In this document: positions 1-8,033 of the stretch, piece by piece
Numbering within the stretch: the first letter of the stretch is position 1
Layout of the letters: the number at the start of each line of letters is the position of its first letter
Assembly (NCBI GenBank): GCA_913061145.1
Contig: CAJXUQ010000013.1
Location: 36,126-100,125, forward strand
Reading direction: 5' to 3'
Source: an uncultured Haliea sp.
GTDB taxonomy: Bacteria; Pseudomonadota; Gammaproteobacteria; Pseudomonadales; Halieaceae
Length of the DNA stretch: 64,000 bases
The notes under the pieces: generated by a model
Seen by the model: the letters and a program-made list of their open reading frames with translations, nothing else
Database searches by the model: none
Told to the model about the DNA's origin: nothing
Position numbers and translations under genes: made by a program

Positions 1-177
1 TTCGTCTGTGCAGGTAAGCCCCGATAACCAGTAGAGCACCGGTACCGGGTGCTGCTCAGCCTGTGGTGGCAGGAAAACAGCCCCCTGCATGGTGCAGGCA
101 AGCGTTTCCGACGGGTGCTCGAATCGCAGCTGGCGACCACCAAAAACACGGTGCTCTGCAATGATATTCATCGTCAT
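1..177 (-). CDS. fghA: S-formylglutathione hydrolase, N-terminal part (runs off the window)
   Basis: Only the first 59 codons are in the window. The minus-strand translation from the ATG at 177 starts MTMNIIAEHRVFGG and reaches VPVLYWLSGLTCTDE, the conserved N-terminal block of S-formylglutathione hydrolases (esterase D family, alpha/beta hydrolase fold). The family hydrolyses S-formylglutathione to formate and glutathione, the step after class III alcohol dehydrogenase. The gene starts 9 bases after the frmA stop, so the two are almost certainly co-transcribed. A second ATG at 171 is an alternative start. The catalytic serine lies outside the window. Confidence 0.88.
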   Translation of the reverse strand, partial: MTMNIIAEHRVFGGRQLRFEHPSETLACTMQGAVFLPPQAEQHPVPVLYWLSGLTCTDE

Positions 178-186
178 ACCCGGCCC

Positions 187-1293
187 TCAGTACACGACAA
201 CCGAGCGGATACTGTGTCCGCCATGCATGAGGTCAAAGCCCCGGTTGATGTCATCCAGGGGCATGGTATGGGTGATCAGATCGTCGATATTGATCTTGCC
301 GTCCATGTACCAGTCGACAATCTGCGGCACATCGGTCCGGCCGCGCGCGCCGCCGAAGGCCACGCCGTGCCAGGAGCGGCCGGTCACCAGCTGGAATGGC
401 CGCGTGGCGATCTCCTTGCCGGCGCCGGCGACGCCGATGATGTACGACTCCCCCCAGCCCTTGTGGCAGCATTCAAGGGCCTGCCGCATGACGTCGACAT
501 TACCGATACATTCAAAGCTGTAGTCGGCCCCGCCACCGGTGAGCTCGAGAATCGCCTCCACCACATTGGCAGCCTGTGCGGGGTTGATAAAGTCGGTCAT
601 GCCAAACTTGCGTCCCAGCGCTTCCCGCTCGGGGTTCAGGTCCACACCGATGATGCGATTGGCGCCTACCATACGCGCGCCCTGCAGCACGTTCAGGCCA
701 ATGCCGCCAAGGCCAAACACCACCACATTGCTGCCAGGCTCAACTTTTGCCCGGTAGACCACCGCGCCCACTCCAGTGGTAACCCCGCAGCCGATGTAGC
801 AGATCTTGTCGAAGGGCGCATCTTCACGCACCTTGGCTACCGCGATCTCGGGCATGACGCTGAAATTCGAGAAGGTCGAGCAGCCCATGTAGTGCAGCAG
901 GGGTTTGCCGTCCAGGGAGAAGCGGCTGCGACCATCGGGCATGACACCGCGCCCCTGTGTTTCCCGAATGGCCTGGCACAGGTTGGTTTTCGGGTGCAGG
1001 CAGAAATTGCACTCCCGACACTCCGGGGTATAGAGCGGAATGACGTGATCGCCGGGTTTCACCGATTTTACGCCGGCGCCGACTTCGCGCACGATACCGG
1101 CACCCTCGTGCCCCAGGATTGCGGGGAATGCGCCTTCAGGGTCGTCCCCCGATAGGGTGAATGCGTCGGTGTGACATATGCCCGTGGCCATCATTTCCAC
1201 CAGGACCTCCCCAGGCTGTGGGCCCTCGAGGTCGACTTCGACCACTTCCAGCGGCTGGCCGGCAGCAAAGGCAACGGCGGCTCGTGTTTTCAT
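187..1293 (-). CDS. frmA: S-(hydroxymethyl)glutathione dehydrogenase / class III alcohol dehydrogenase
   Basis: The 368-residue protein has the normal family length and oxidises the glutathione-formaldehyde adduct to S-formylglutathione with NAD+ in the cytosol. The catalytic zinc site is visible as GICHTDAF (Cys40) and GHEGAG (His62). The four-cysteine structural zinc loop follows at about residues 92-106 (PECRECNFC and NLC). The Rossmann motif GLGGIGLN lies near the middle. I chose the ATG at 1293, which gives [17 protein letters not shown], the typical start; the frame is open upstream to 1353 but that part does not look coding. The gene sits directly upstream of fghA, giving a complete formaldehyde detoxification pair. 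No frmR-like repressor is present next to it. Confidence 0.96.
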   Translation of the reverse strand: MKTRAAVAFAAGQPLEVVEVDLEGPQPGEVLVEMMATGICHTDAFTLSGDDPEGAFPAILGHEGAGIVREVGAGVKSVKPGDHVIPLYTPECRECNFCLHPKTNLCQAIRETQGRGVMPDGRSRFSLDGKPLLHYMGCSTFSNFSVMPEIAVAKVREDAPFDKICYIGCGVTTGVGAVVYRAKVEPGSNVVVFGLGGIGLNVLQGARMVGANRIIGVDLNPEREALGRKFGMTDFINPAQAANVVEAILELTGGGADYSFECIGNVDVMRQALECCHKGWGESYIIGVAGAGKEIATRPFQLVTGRSWHGVAFGGARGRTDVPQIVDWYMDGKINIDDLITHTMPLDDINRGFDLMHGGHSIRSVVVY

Positions 1294-1430
1294 CGGTAAC
1301 TCCCGGTCAAGACAACAGGCTGGCATGGTAAGTCGCGGTGTCGAACGGGACAAGCGTGCGGTTTTACATTAGGCTGGCGCCAGCACGCGGCAGGTGGCCT
1401 GAAGCGACAGTCTGGGGGACGCTCAACGAT

Positions 1431-2255
1431 ATGCAGGAGAGGTTGGAATCCTTTGGTGGAGCGGGGGCGAAGCTGGTCTTCGCCCACGCCAACGGCTATC
1501 CGCCCGGCAGCTACAGGCGCCTGCTGGCGCCGCTCGCTGAACACTACAGCGTCAGCGGCTATCGTCACCGGCCGCTGTGGTCGCGGGAGCCCGCACCGGC
1601 TCGCGCCAACTGGCGCCAGTTTGCCGACGACCTGATTGTCACGCTGGAACACAGCGACGTCGGGCCGGTCTGGATGATGGGACACTCGCTGGGTGGGGTC
1701 GTGGCCATGCTGGCGGCCTTCAAGCGCCCGGAACTGTTTCGTGGCCTGGTGTTGCTTGACCCGGTGTTCATGCCGATGCGCCTGGCGCTGGGCCTGAACC
1801 TGACGCCGCGCAGCCGTTTGCCCAGGATTCCCATGGTGCGTCGCGCATTGCGGCGACCCGGCCGCTTTCCCAGTGTGCAGCAGGCCTACGCGTTCCACCG
1901 GGACAAGCGTGCCTACAGCGGTTTTTCTGATGACGTACTCTGGGATTACATCCACGCTGGTGTGCGCGCTACGGCGGACGGCGATTGGGAACTGGCCTAC
2001 TCCGGTGCCTGGGAGGCCGCTGTGTACTCCTCGCTGCCGCTGGTGTGGCCGCGCCTGTGGAGACTGCGCCTGCCCACCCTGGGGCTGCGTGGCGAGCACT
2101 CGGATATCCTTTCCGCTGCCGGGCTGCGTCGCTGGGCAGCGCTACAGCCGACTGCGGAACTGGACACCCTGCCCGGTGGACACCTGTTTCCTCTGGAGTT
2201 CCCGGATGCCACCGCCCGACGTGTTCTGGATTTCCTTGCGCGGCAGGTGGCCTGA
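1431..2255 (+). CDS. alpha/beta hydrolase
   Basis: This 274-residue alpha/beta-fold hydrolase has the nucleophile elbow GHSLGG (Ser86), the oxyanion-region segment AHANGYPPGSY near residue 20, and a late GGHLFPLE carrying the probable catalytic His. It resembles the broad lysophospholipase/esterase group; the substrate cannot be read from sequence. The start is the ATG at 1431 (MQERLESFGG); the open frame reaches back to 1338 without family-like sequence. The stop overlaps the next start (TGATG at 2253-2257), which couples it to the Gate-domain membrane protein. It diverges from frmA across a 137-base gap in which I see only a weak -10-like element (TACATT, 1365-1370). Confidence 0.85.
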   Translation: MQERLESFGGAGAKLVFAHANGYPPGSYRRLLAPLAEHYSVSGYRHRPLWSREPAPARANWRQFADDLIVTLEHSDVGPVWMMGHSLGGVVAMLAAFKRPELFRGLVLLDPVFMPMRLALGLNLTPRSRLPRIPMVRRALRRPGRFPSVQQAYAFHRDKRAYSGFSDDVLWDYIHAGVRATADGDWELAYSGAWEAAVYSSLPLVWPRLWRLRLPTLGLRGEHSDILSAAGLRRWAALQPTAELDTLPGGHLFPLEFPDATARRVLDFLARQVA

Positions 2256-3484
2256 TGCTGCACCGTATCTGGCTCGGGTTCTTCCTGCTGGCGTTTGCTG
2301 CGGCGCTGGTGCAATGGCTGCTGGCCGGCGATGCGGCGGTCTTTCAGCGCATGGTCTCCAGCCTGTTCGACATGGCCGCGCTGGCCGTGGAACTGGCAAT
2401 TGGGCTCATCGGGCTGATGGCATTCTGGCTGGGCGTGGTCGCGGTCGGCGAAGCCTCCGGCCTTGTTGATCGGCTGGCGCGACTGCTGTCGCCGCTATTC
2501 ACCCGGCTGATGCCGGACGTCCCGCGCGGGCACCCGGCGATCTCCTCCATGACCCTCAACCTGTCGGCCAATATTCTCGGGCTGGACAACGCCGCCACGC
2601 CCCTCGGTATCAAGGCAATGAAAGACCTGCAAACCCTGAATCCGCGGCCGGAGGTTGCGACCAATGCGCAGATCCTGTTCCTGGTACTGAACACCTCTTC
2701 GGTGACCCTGTTTCCGGTGACCATATTGCTGTACCGCGCGCAGATGGGGGCAGAGGATCCTGCCGCCGTGTTCATTCCCATTCTCATCGCGACCAGTTGT
2801 TCAACCCTGGCAGGGCTGTTGGTGACCGCATGGGTGCAGCGTATCCGCCTGCGGGACACGGTCGTACTGGGCTTCCTCGGCGGCGCCTTTGCCCTGTTGC
2901 TGGCACTGGTGGGCTGGTTTTCCACCCTCGGTGCCGATGCCCTGCAGCGGCAGTCCAGTCTGATCAGTAACCTGTTGATCGTGAGCCTGATCATGCTGTT
3001 TCTGGTCGTTGCGCACCGGCGCGCCGTGAATGTCTATGACACCTTTATCGAAGGCGCCAAACAGGGGTTTGAGACGGCCATCGGCATCATTCCCTATTTG
3101 CTGGCGATGCTGGTGGCGATCGGCGTATTCCGCGCCAGTGGGGCGCTGGACCTGGTGTTGGGCCTGCTTCGCGGCGGCGTGCAGTTTCTCGGCTTTGACA
3201 CCCTGTGGGTGGATGCCATGCCGACCGCCCTGATGAAACCGCTGTCGGGTTCCGGCGCGCGGGCCATGATGATCGACACCATGAACACCTTTGGTGTCGA
3301 CTCATTCCAGGGGCGCCTGGCGGCAACGATGCAAGGGTCCACGGAGACCACGTTCTACACGCTGGCAGTGTACTTCGGTGCGGTGGGTATTCGCCGAGCA
3401 CGCCACGCCCTCGGCTGCGGCCTTGCGGCGGATGCCGCGGGTATTGTGGCCGCTATCGTGGTCGCCTACTGGTTCTATACCTGA
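2255..3484 (+). CDS. nucleoside recognition (Gate) domain membrane protein, SpmA/SpmB-like fusion
   Basis: A 409-residue polytopic inner-membrane protein with about ten hydrophobic segments. It has two related halves of the Gate/nucleoside-recognition type. The first carries the segment around SSMTLNLSANILGLDNAATP and the second ends with KPLSGSGARAMMIDTMNTFG and GSTETTFYTLAVYFGAV, both very typical of spore-maturation SpmA/SpmB and their fused proteobacterial versions. The transported or sensed substrate is not established for the family. The ATG at 2255 overlaps the stop of the preceding hydrolase. The frame is open upstream to 1985, but that part is a shadow of the hydrolase gene. Confidence 0.85.
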   Translation: MLHRIWLGFFLLAFAAALVQWLLAGDAAVFQRMVSSLFDMAALAVELAIGLIGLMAFWLGVVAVGEASGLVDRLARLLSPLFTRLMPDVPRGHPAISSMTLNLSANILGLDNAATPLGIKAMKDLQTLNPRPEVATNAQILFLVLNTSSVTLFPVTILLYRAQMGAEDPAAVFIPILIATSCSTLAGLLVTAWVQRIRLRDTVVLGFLGGAFALLLALVGWFSTLGADALQRQSSLISNLLIVSLIMLFLVVAHRRAVNVYDTFIEGAKQGFETAIGIIPYLLAMLVAIGVFRASGALDLVLGLLRGGVQFLGFDTLWVDAMPTALMKPLSGSGARAMMIDTMNTFGVDSFQGRLAATMQGSTETTFYTLAVYFGAVGIRRARHALGCGLAADAAGIVAAIVVAYWFYT

Positions 3485-3488
3485 GTGC

Positions 3489-3506
3489 GCGTCACAAAAG
3501 TTTCAT
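3489..3506 (+). promoter_or_regulatory. possible Pho box upstream of ppk1
   Basis: GCGTCAC, an AAAA spacer and GTTTCAT form two 7-base units in the 7-4-7 layout of a PhoB box (consensus CTGTCAT). They match at 4 of 7 and 5 of 7 positions. The site lies about 20 bases upstream of a candidate promoter and 75 bases upstream of ppk1, a gene that is phosphate-regulated in several proteobacteria. The match is imperfect and chance cannot be excluded. Confidence 0.3.
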
Positions 3507-3527
3507 CAAGCTTCGGCAGCAAGTGCC

Positions 3528-3555
3528 TTTACTGCATCTGCAGGCGCGCTAGACT
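3528..3555 (+). promoter_or_regulatory. candidate sigma70 promoter of ppk1
   Basis: TTTACT (3528-3533) and TAGACT (3550-3555) are separated by 16 bases and each match the -35/-10 consensus at 4 of 6 positions. The ppk1 ATG follows 24 bases after the -10, preceded by a GAGG ribosome binding site at 3569-3572. Confidence 0.35.
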
Positions 3556-3579
3556 GGTCGTTTTTACCGAGGGTCAAAC

Positions 3580-5730
3580 ATGACGGACTCCCACAATTCC
3601 CTGCAGAGGCGGTTGGCGGATCTCGACGAGAGCCTGTTCATCCCCCGGGAAATCAGCTGGTTGTCCTTTAACGCGCGCGTGTTGCAGGAAGCCGCAGATG
3701 AGACCGTGCCGGTTATCGAGCGGCTGCGTTACCTCGGTATTTTCTCCAACAATATGGACGAATTCTTCCGCGTGCGTGTGGCGGAGGTGCGCCGCCTGAT
3801 CACGGTCTCCGACGCCACGTCGAAGCAGCGTGCCAAGGATCTGCTGGCGGCCATTCTCAAGCGCGTCGTGGAGCTGCAGAAACAGTTTGAGAAAACCTAT
3901 AACGCCGTGTTGCGTGACCTGCGTGCGCGGCAGATCTATATGGTCAACGAACGTCAGTTGGACCCGGGCCAGGCCGCGTTTGTGCAGGCCTATTTTACCC
4001 GCACGGTGTTGCCCGAACTGGAGCCTATTCTGCTGCGTGACGGCCAGGCTATTCCCGCCCTGAATGACGAGTCCATCTACCTGGCCCTGGATATTCGCTC
4101 GGGTGATGACTACAACTACGCGGTCGTGGAGGTACCCACGGACCGGCTCGACCGTTTCGTGCAGATACCCAAGCGCAAGGGACGCGCTGGGAAGGTGTTT
4201 ATCGCCCTGGACAACGTGATCCGTTTCTGCCTGCCGCAGATGTTCCGCGGCGTCTTCCACATTGACGAGGCAGCGGCCTATTGCTTCAAGTTCTCGCGCG
4301 ACGCCGAGCTGGAGATCGACCCGGGTATTACGGAAAGCCTCATCGACAAAATGGAGAGCAGCCTGAAGCAGCGACGCAAGGCGGAAGCGGTGCGCTTTGT
4401 CTACGACGCGGCCATGCCGCAGCGGCTACTGGACTATCTCTGTTCCCGTTTTGGCTTTGGCAAGTACGACAGCCTGATCCCGGGCGGGCGTTACCACAAT
4501 TCCAAGGACTTCATGTCCTTCCCCAATGTAGGCCCCAAGTACCTGGAATTCAGGCCGCTGCCGCCGATTCGTCTGCCGCGCCTGGATGAGCCCGGCAGCC
4601 TGTTTGACAACATTCGCGAGCAGGACGTGTTCCTGTACTACCCCTACCATCCCTTCGACTACATCATCGACCTGCTCAAAACCGCGGCGCTGGATCCGAA
4701 TGTGTCGACGATCAAGATCTGCCTCTACCGGGTTGCCAAGGTGTCGCGCGTTATTGATGCGCTGGTCAATGCGGTGCAGAACGGCAAGCGCGTGCTCGCG
4801 GTGGTGGAGCTCGCGGCGCGGTTTGACGAGGCGGCCAACATCAGCTGGGCCCAGCGCCTGACCGAAAGCGGTATCGACGTGATCTTTGGGATTCCCGGCC
4901 TCAAGGTGCATAGCAAACTGCTGCTTATCGAGCGCCGCGAAGAGGGCCAGATCCGCTATTACAGCCATATCGGCACCGGCAATTTCAACGAAAAGACCGC
5001 GCGCCTGTATACCGATTTCACACTGCTGACCTACGATCAGAACATTGGTCGCGATATCTACGATGTGTTTGATTTCCTGCAGTTCACCTACAAGCGGCCG
5101 CGCTACAGAACGCTGCTGGTGTCGCCACACAGCACGCGACCCGGCTTGATGCACCTGGTAGAGCAGGAAATCGCCAACGCCCGTGCCGGTTACCGGGCGG
5201 AGATGACACTGAAGTGCAACAACCTGGTGGACAACCAGCTGGTGATGAAGCTCTATGAGGCCTCGGATGCGGGTGTCAAGATCAGGCTGATTATTCGCGG
5301 CATGTGCTCACTGCTGCCGGGTGTGCGGGGGATTTCGGAAAATATTGAAGCGATCAGCATCGTCGACCGTTTTCTTGAGCACCCTCGGGCTTACGTGTTC
5401 TATAACCGGGGTAATCCGCGTTACCTGCTGGGTTCCGCTGACCTCATGACCCGTAATCTCGACTACCGGGTTGAGGTGCTGTGCCCGATCCGCGATCGGG
5501 CCGCGCAGCGGGTTTTGCAGGATATCCTCGATCAGCAGTGGCACGACAACGTCAAGGCACGGATCATCGACCAACATCAGATGAACGAATACGTACCGCG
5601 GCGCGCCAAGGCGGCGATGATCCGCTCCCAGGAATCGATTCACGGCTACCTCTCCAGCGGTAAACTGCCCCGCTATCCGAAGACCCCTGTTGCGGTCAGT
5701 AAACCGCAGCGCCGGCGCAAGCGGCACTAG
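3580..5730 (+). CDS. ppk1: polyphosphate kinase 1
   Basis: The 716-residue enzyme reversibly polymerises the gamma-phosphate of ATP into polyphosphate. The N-terminal domain opens with the diagnostic stretch REISWLSFNARVLQEA (about residues 24-39) and NNMDEFFRVRVAEV. The phospholipase-D-like catalytic half has YYPYHPFDY, the phosphorylated histidine in LKVHSKLLLI (His444) and HIGTGNFNEKTARLYTDF, followed by the second HKD-like region with RGMCSLLPG. Length and domain order match bacterial PPK1. It stands alone in its transcription unit; no exopolyphosphatase gene is adjacent. The ATG at 3580 follows GAGGGTCAAAC, a good ribosome binding site. Confidence 0.97.
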   Translation: MTDSHNSLQRRLADLDESLFIPREISWLSFNARVLQEAADETVPVIERLRYLGIFSNNMDEFFRVRVAEVRRLITVSDATSKQRAKDLLAAILKRVVELQKQFEKTYNAVLRDLRARQIYMVNERQLDPGQAAFVQAYFTRTVLPELEPILLRDGQAIPALNDESIYLALDIRSGDDYNYAVVEVPTDRLDRFVQIPKRKGRAGKVFIALDNVIRFCLPQMFRGVFHIDEAAAYCFKFSRDAELEIDPGITESLIDKMESSLKQRRKAEAVRFVYDAAMPQRLLDYLCSRFGFGKYDSLIPGGRYHNSKDFMSFPNVGPKYLEFRPLPPIRLPRLDEPGSLFDNIREQDVFLYYPYHPFDYIIDLLKTAALDPNVSTIKICLYRVAKVSRVIDALVNAVQNGKRVLAVVELAARFDEAANISWAQRLTESGIDVIFGIPGLKVHSKLLLIERREEGQIRYYSHIGTGNFNEKTARLYTDFTLLTYDQNIGRDIYDVFDFLQFTYKRPRYRTLLVSPHSTRPGLMHLVEQEIANARAGYRAEMTLKCNNLVDNQLVMKLYEASDAGVKIRLIIRGMCSLLPGVRGISENIEAISIVDRFLEHPRAYVFYNRGNPRYLLGSADLMTRNLDYRVEVLCPIRDRAAQRVLQDILDQQWHDNVKARIIDQHQMNEYVPRRAKAAMIRSQESIHGYLSSGKLPRYPKTPVAVSKPQRRRKRH

Positions 5731-5761
5731 CCGCACCGACGCGGCAATAAATCTTCGTTCT

Positions 5762-5778
5762 GTTAAGTTTTCTCTAAG
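5762..5778 (+). promoter_or_regulatory. PmrA/QseB-type response-regulator box
   Basis: GTTAAG, a TTTTC spacer and TCTAAG form a direct hexamer repeat with an 11-base period, in the layout of PmrA/QseB binding sites (YTTAAK-N5-YTTAAK). It lies 49 bases upstream of the first gene of a cluster that encodes its own QseB-like regulator (9529-10191), so autoregulation is the simplest reading. The match to the consensus is what I see; the binding partner is inferred. Confidence 0.5.
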
Positions 5779-5781
5779 TTT

Positions 5782-5823
5782 CGTACCTCACACTGTCCCC
5801 CAACCAGACCTTTGTGAGGTACG
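5782..5823 (+). promoter_or_regulatory. 11-bp inverted repeat enclosing the ribosome binding site of the cluster's first gene
   Basis: CGTACCTCACA (5782-5792) and TGTGAGGTACG (5813-5823) are perfect inverted repeats around a 20-base loop. The right arm contains GAGG (5816-5819), the only plausible Shine-Dalgarno for the GTG start at 5827. If the transcript starts upstream of 5782, the arm would pair and hide the site. It could equally be a DNA operator for a dimeric regulator. Confidence 0.5.
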
Positions 5824-5826
5824 ACA

Positions 5827-6540
5827 GTGACAGCTTCCCTGCACAGCATACCGAGCGGTGGCAACCTCAGTGTCTTCCAGGCCGCTACACTTGCGGCGGA
5901 TGCCCCCTTTTCCCTATGCGTCTGTGAGGAGATGCACCCGCGCCGCGAGCGGGTGGAGCGCTATATCGGCAGCGTCTTTCAGGCTGCCTGGGACGCGCGC
6001 GTACTCTCGTTTCTGCCGCTGCTCTGCAGCCTTGAGCGGGAGGGTACCCTGCAGGCCGCGTTGGGCCTGCGCAGCGCCAACCGGGGTCCATTGTTCTGTG
6101 AACAGTATCTCGATGTCCCTGCTACGTCCGCGGTTGATGCCCTGCACGGAGGCCGCTGCAGCCGTGGTGACGTCCTGGAGCTGGGTAACCTCGCGGCCTC
6201 TGAGCCGGGGCAGGGTGCACTGCTGTATTTGCTGGTCACTGCAGCGATTCATGAGGCCGGAATCGGCTATCTCATCTTTGCTGCGAACCGCGCGGTGCGC
6301 CTTTCCATCCGTCGCAGTGGCTTTACGCCGGAGGCCGTTGGCGCCGCGCGCCCCGAGCGCCTTGGCGGCGCAGCTCGCTACTGGGGGCGTTATTACAATG
6401 GCGATCCGCAGGTCATGATCGGCGACATGCGCCTGACCCATCAGCAGGCGTGGTCCCGGCCGGCGATGGCGGCCGAACTGCAGCGTTATGCTGCAACCAT
6501 CTCGACCCTCGCGGTCACCATTCGCGAGCATGCCGGGTGA
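5827..6540 (+). CDS. thermostable hemolysin family protein (GNAT/LuxI-like fold suspected)
   Basis: This 237-residue protein resembles the thermostable hemolysin (delta-VPH) family named from Vibrio. The middle block RGDVLELGNLAASEPGQG (about residues 113-130), followed by a helix and IFAANRAVRLSIRRSGF, has the pattern of GNAT or LuxI-type acyltransferases: an ELxxLA strand, a helix, then an RxxxRxGF-like turn. I therefore suspect acyl transfer rather than lysis. There is no signal peptide or membrane segment. The GTG at 5827 is the only start near the GAGG at 5816; the ORF is the first of a run of ten plus-strand genes. Its stop overlaps the next start (GTGA at 6537-6540). Family assignment is from memory of motifs; activity is unproven. 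Confidence 0.7.
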   Translation: MTASLHSIPSGGNLSVFQAATLAADAPFSLCVCEEMHPRRERVERYIGSVFQAAWDARVLSFLPLLCSLEREGTLQAALGLRSANRGPLFCEQYLDVPATSAVDALHGGRCSRGDVLELGNLAASEPGQGALLYLLVTAAIHEAGIGYLIFAANRAVRLSIRRSGFTPEAVGAARPERLGGAARYWGRYYNGDPQVMIGDMRLTHQQAWSRPAMAAELQRYAATISTLAVTIREHAG

Positions 6541-8033
6541 GCGCGCTGGAGCAGATACTGGCACGCCGCGCGGCACAGGATCCGCAGTCGGTGGTGCTGG
6601 AAGATGGGCGCGTAACGGTCACCGCTGCAGACCTGGTGAAGGATGTCGCCCAGCTGGCGGCCGGCCTGCGCGCGTCCGGCCTGCAACGTATTGCGCTGCT
6701 TGCGGAAAACTCAGTGAACTGGGTGCGTGTCGACCTCGCGGCACAGGCGGCCGACCTCTGTCTGGTGCCGATACCGACTTTTTTCAGCGCTGGCCAGCGC
6801 GCCCATGTGTTGCAGGCATCCGGGGCGCAGGCGGTGATTGCCAGCCCCGCGCTGTGCCCATCGCTGGCAACCCTGCCCGGTGCAGGTGAGAGGGGCGACC
6901 TGCCTTTTGGTCTTACCTTGATGTTACTCGATGTGGGCGCAGGCGGTGCTGTACCGCCCGGGACGGCCAAAATCACGTTCACCTCAGGCTCCACCGGCAA
7001 CCCCAAGGGGGTCTGTCTTTCTACTCAGCAGTGCCTGCGGGTGGCGCAGTCGCTGGTGACAGCTGTGGGATTGACGGCACCTCGTCATCTCTCGCTGTTG
7101 CCCTTAAGCACGTTGCTCGAAAATATCGCCGGTGTGTATATGCCACTGCTGGCCGGCGGTAGCATCGTCCTGCCGGCGCCGGCTGAGCTGGGTCTTGCAG
7201 GCAGCTCCGGCGTCGATGCAGAACGTCTGTTGGGCGCCCTTGCGCGCATCAACCCACAGACCCTGATCGTCATACCGCAATTGTTGACGCTCTTTGATCA
7301 GGCCCTGCAAAGCGGCTGGCAGCCGCCACCTGCACTCGCGTTTGTGGCCGTAGGCGGGGCACGTGTTGCGCCCGATCTGCTACAGCGCGTTCGGCGGGCA
7401 GGAGTGCCCGTGTACGAAGGCTACGGCCTGTCGGAGTGCGCGTCTGTGGTCAGCCTGAATACGCCGGAGTCGGACCGCCCGGGAACCAGCGGGCGGGTAC
7501 TGCCGCACGTCCGGGTCAGCGTCAGCGCGGGCGAGCTTGTGGTCGAAGGCAACCGTTTCCTTGGTTACCTTGATGACCCTCGGAGCTGGCAGTCCGGCCC
7601 TGTCGCAACCGGCGACCTGGGCCAAATTGATGCTGACGGCTTCCTGACGGTGTCCGGTCGTCGCAAGCATCTGCTTATCAGCAGTTTTGGCCGCAACATC
7701 TCGCCGGAGTGGGTGGAAAGCGAGTTGCTGGCAGACGGCTGCCTGCGTCAGGTCGTGTTACTGGGTGATGACCGCCCCTTCTGCGTTGCCCTGGTCTACC
7801 CGACACGGCCTGAGTGCAGCGATACGGAGATTGGCGCCAGCATCGCAGCCGCCAACGCGGGCCTGCCAGACTATGCCCGTGCACAACGCTGGATTCGCCT
7901 GTTATCGCCGCTGTCCGCCGAGAATGGACTGCTTACCGAAAACGGGCGACCGCGCCGGGACCGGATTGCGGCGCACTTCGCTGCGTCACTCGCTACGTGT
8001 TATTTATCCGAAAAGGAGTTGCTGGCAACATGA
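6537..8033 (+). CDS. AMP-dependent synthetase/ligase (acyl-CoA synthetase-like)
   Basis: This is a 498-residue member of the ANL superfamily, which activates carboxylic acids as acyl-adenylates. The P-loop-like motif ITFTSGSTGNPKG is at about residues 146-158, YEGYGLSECASVVSLN (A5) near 300, and ATGDLGQIDADGFL with SGRRKHLLISSFGRNISPEWVE (A7/A8) near 360-390. It is shorter than typical long-chain acyl-CoA ligases, which exceed 540 residues. The C-terminal A10 motif reads NGLLTENGRPRRDRI, with Arg where long-chain ligases have the catalytic Lys (LLTPTLKxKR). The start is the GTG at 6537, overlapping the preceding stop; the upstream open frame is a shadow. The stop overlaps the next start (ATGA at 8030-8033). 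Confidence 0.85.
   Translation: MSALEQILARRAAQDPQSVVLEDGRVTVTAADLVKDVAQLAAGLRASGLQRIALLAENSVNWVRVDLAAQAADLCLVPIPTFFSAGQRAHVLQASGAQAVIASPALCPSLATLPGAGERGDLPFGLTLMLLDVGAGGAVPPGTAKITFTSGSTGNPKGVCLSTQQCLRVAQSLVTAVGLTAPRHLSLLPLSTLLENIAGVYMPLLAGGSIVLPAPAELGLAGSSGVDAERLLGALARINPQTLIVIPQLLTLFDQALQSGWQPPPALAFVAVGGARVAPDLLQRVRRAGVPVYEGYGLSECASVVSLNTPESDRPGTSGRVLPHVRVSVSAGELVVEGNRFLGYLDDPRSWQSGPVATGDLGQIDADGFLTVSGRRKHLLISSFGRNISPEWVESELLADGCLRQVVLLGDDRPFCVALVYPTRPECSDTEIGASIAAANAGLPDYARAQRWIRLLSPLSAENGLLTENGRPRRDRIAAHFAASLATCYLSEKELLAT

Noticed and set aside
5721..5734. GCGGC-ACTA-GCCGC hairpin at the ppk1 stop as a terminator
   Set aside because: Only a 5-bp stem and no following T run.
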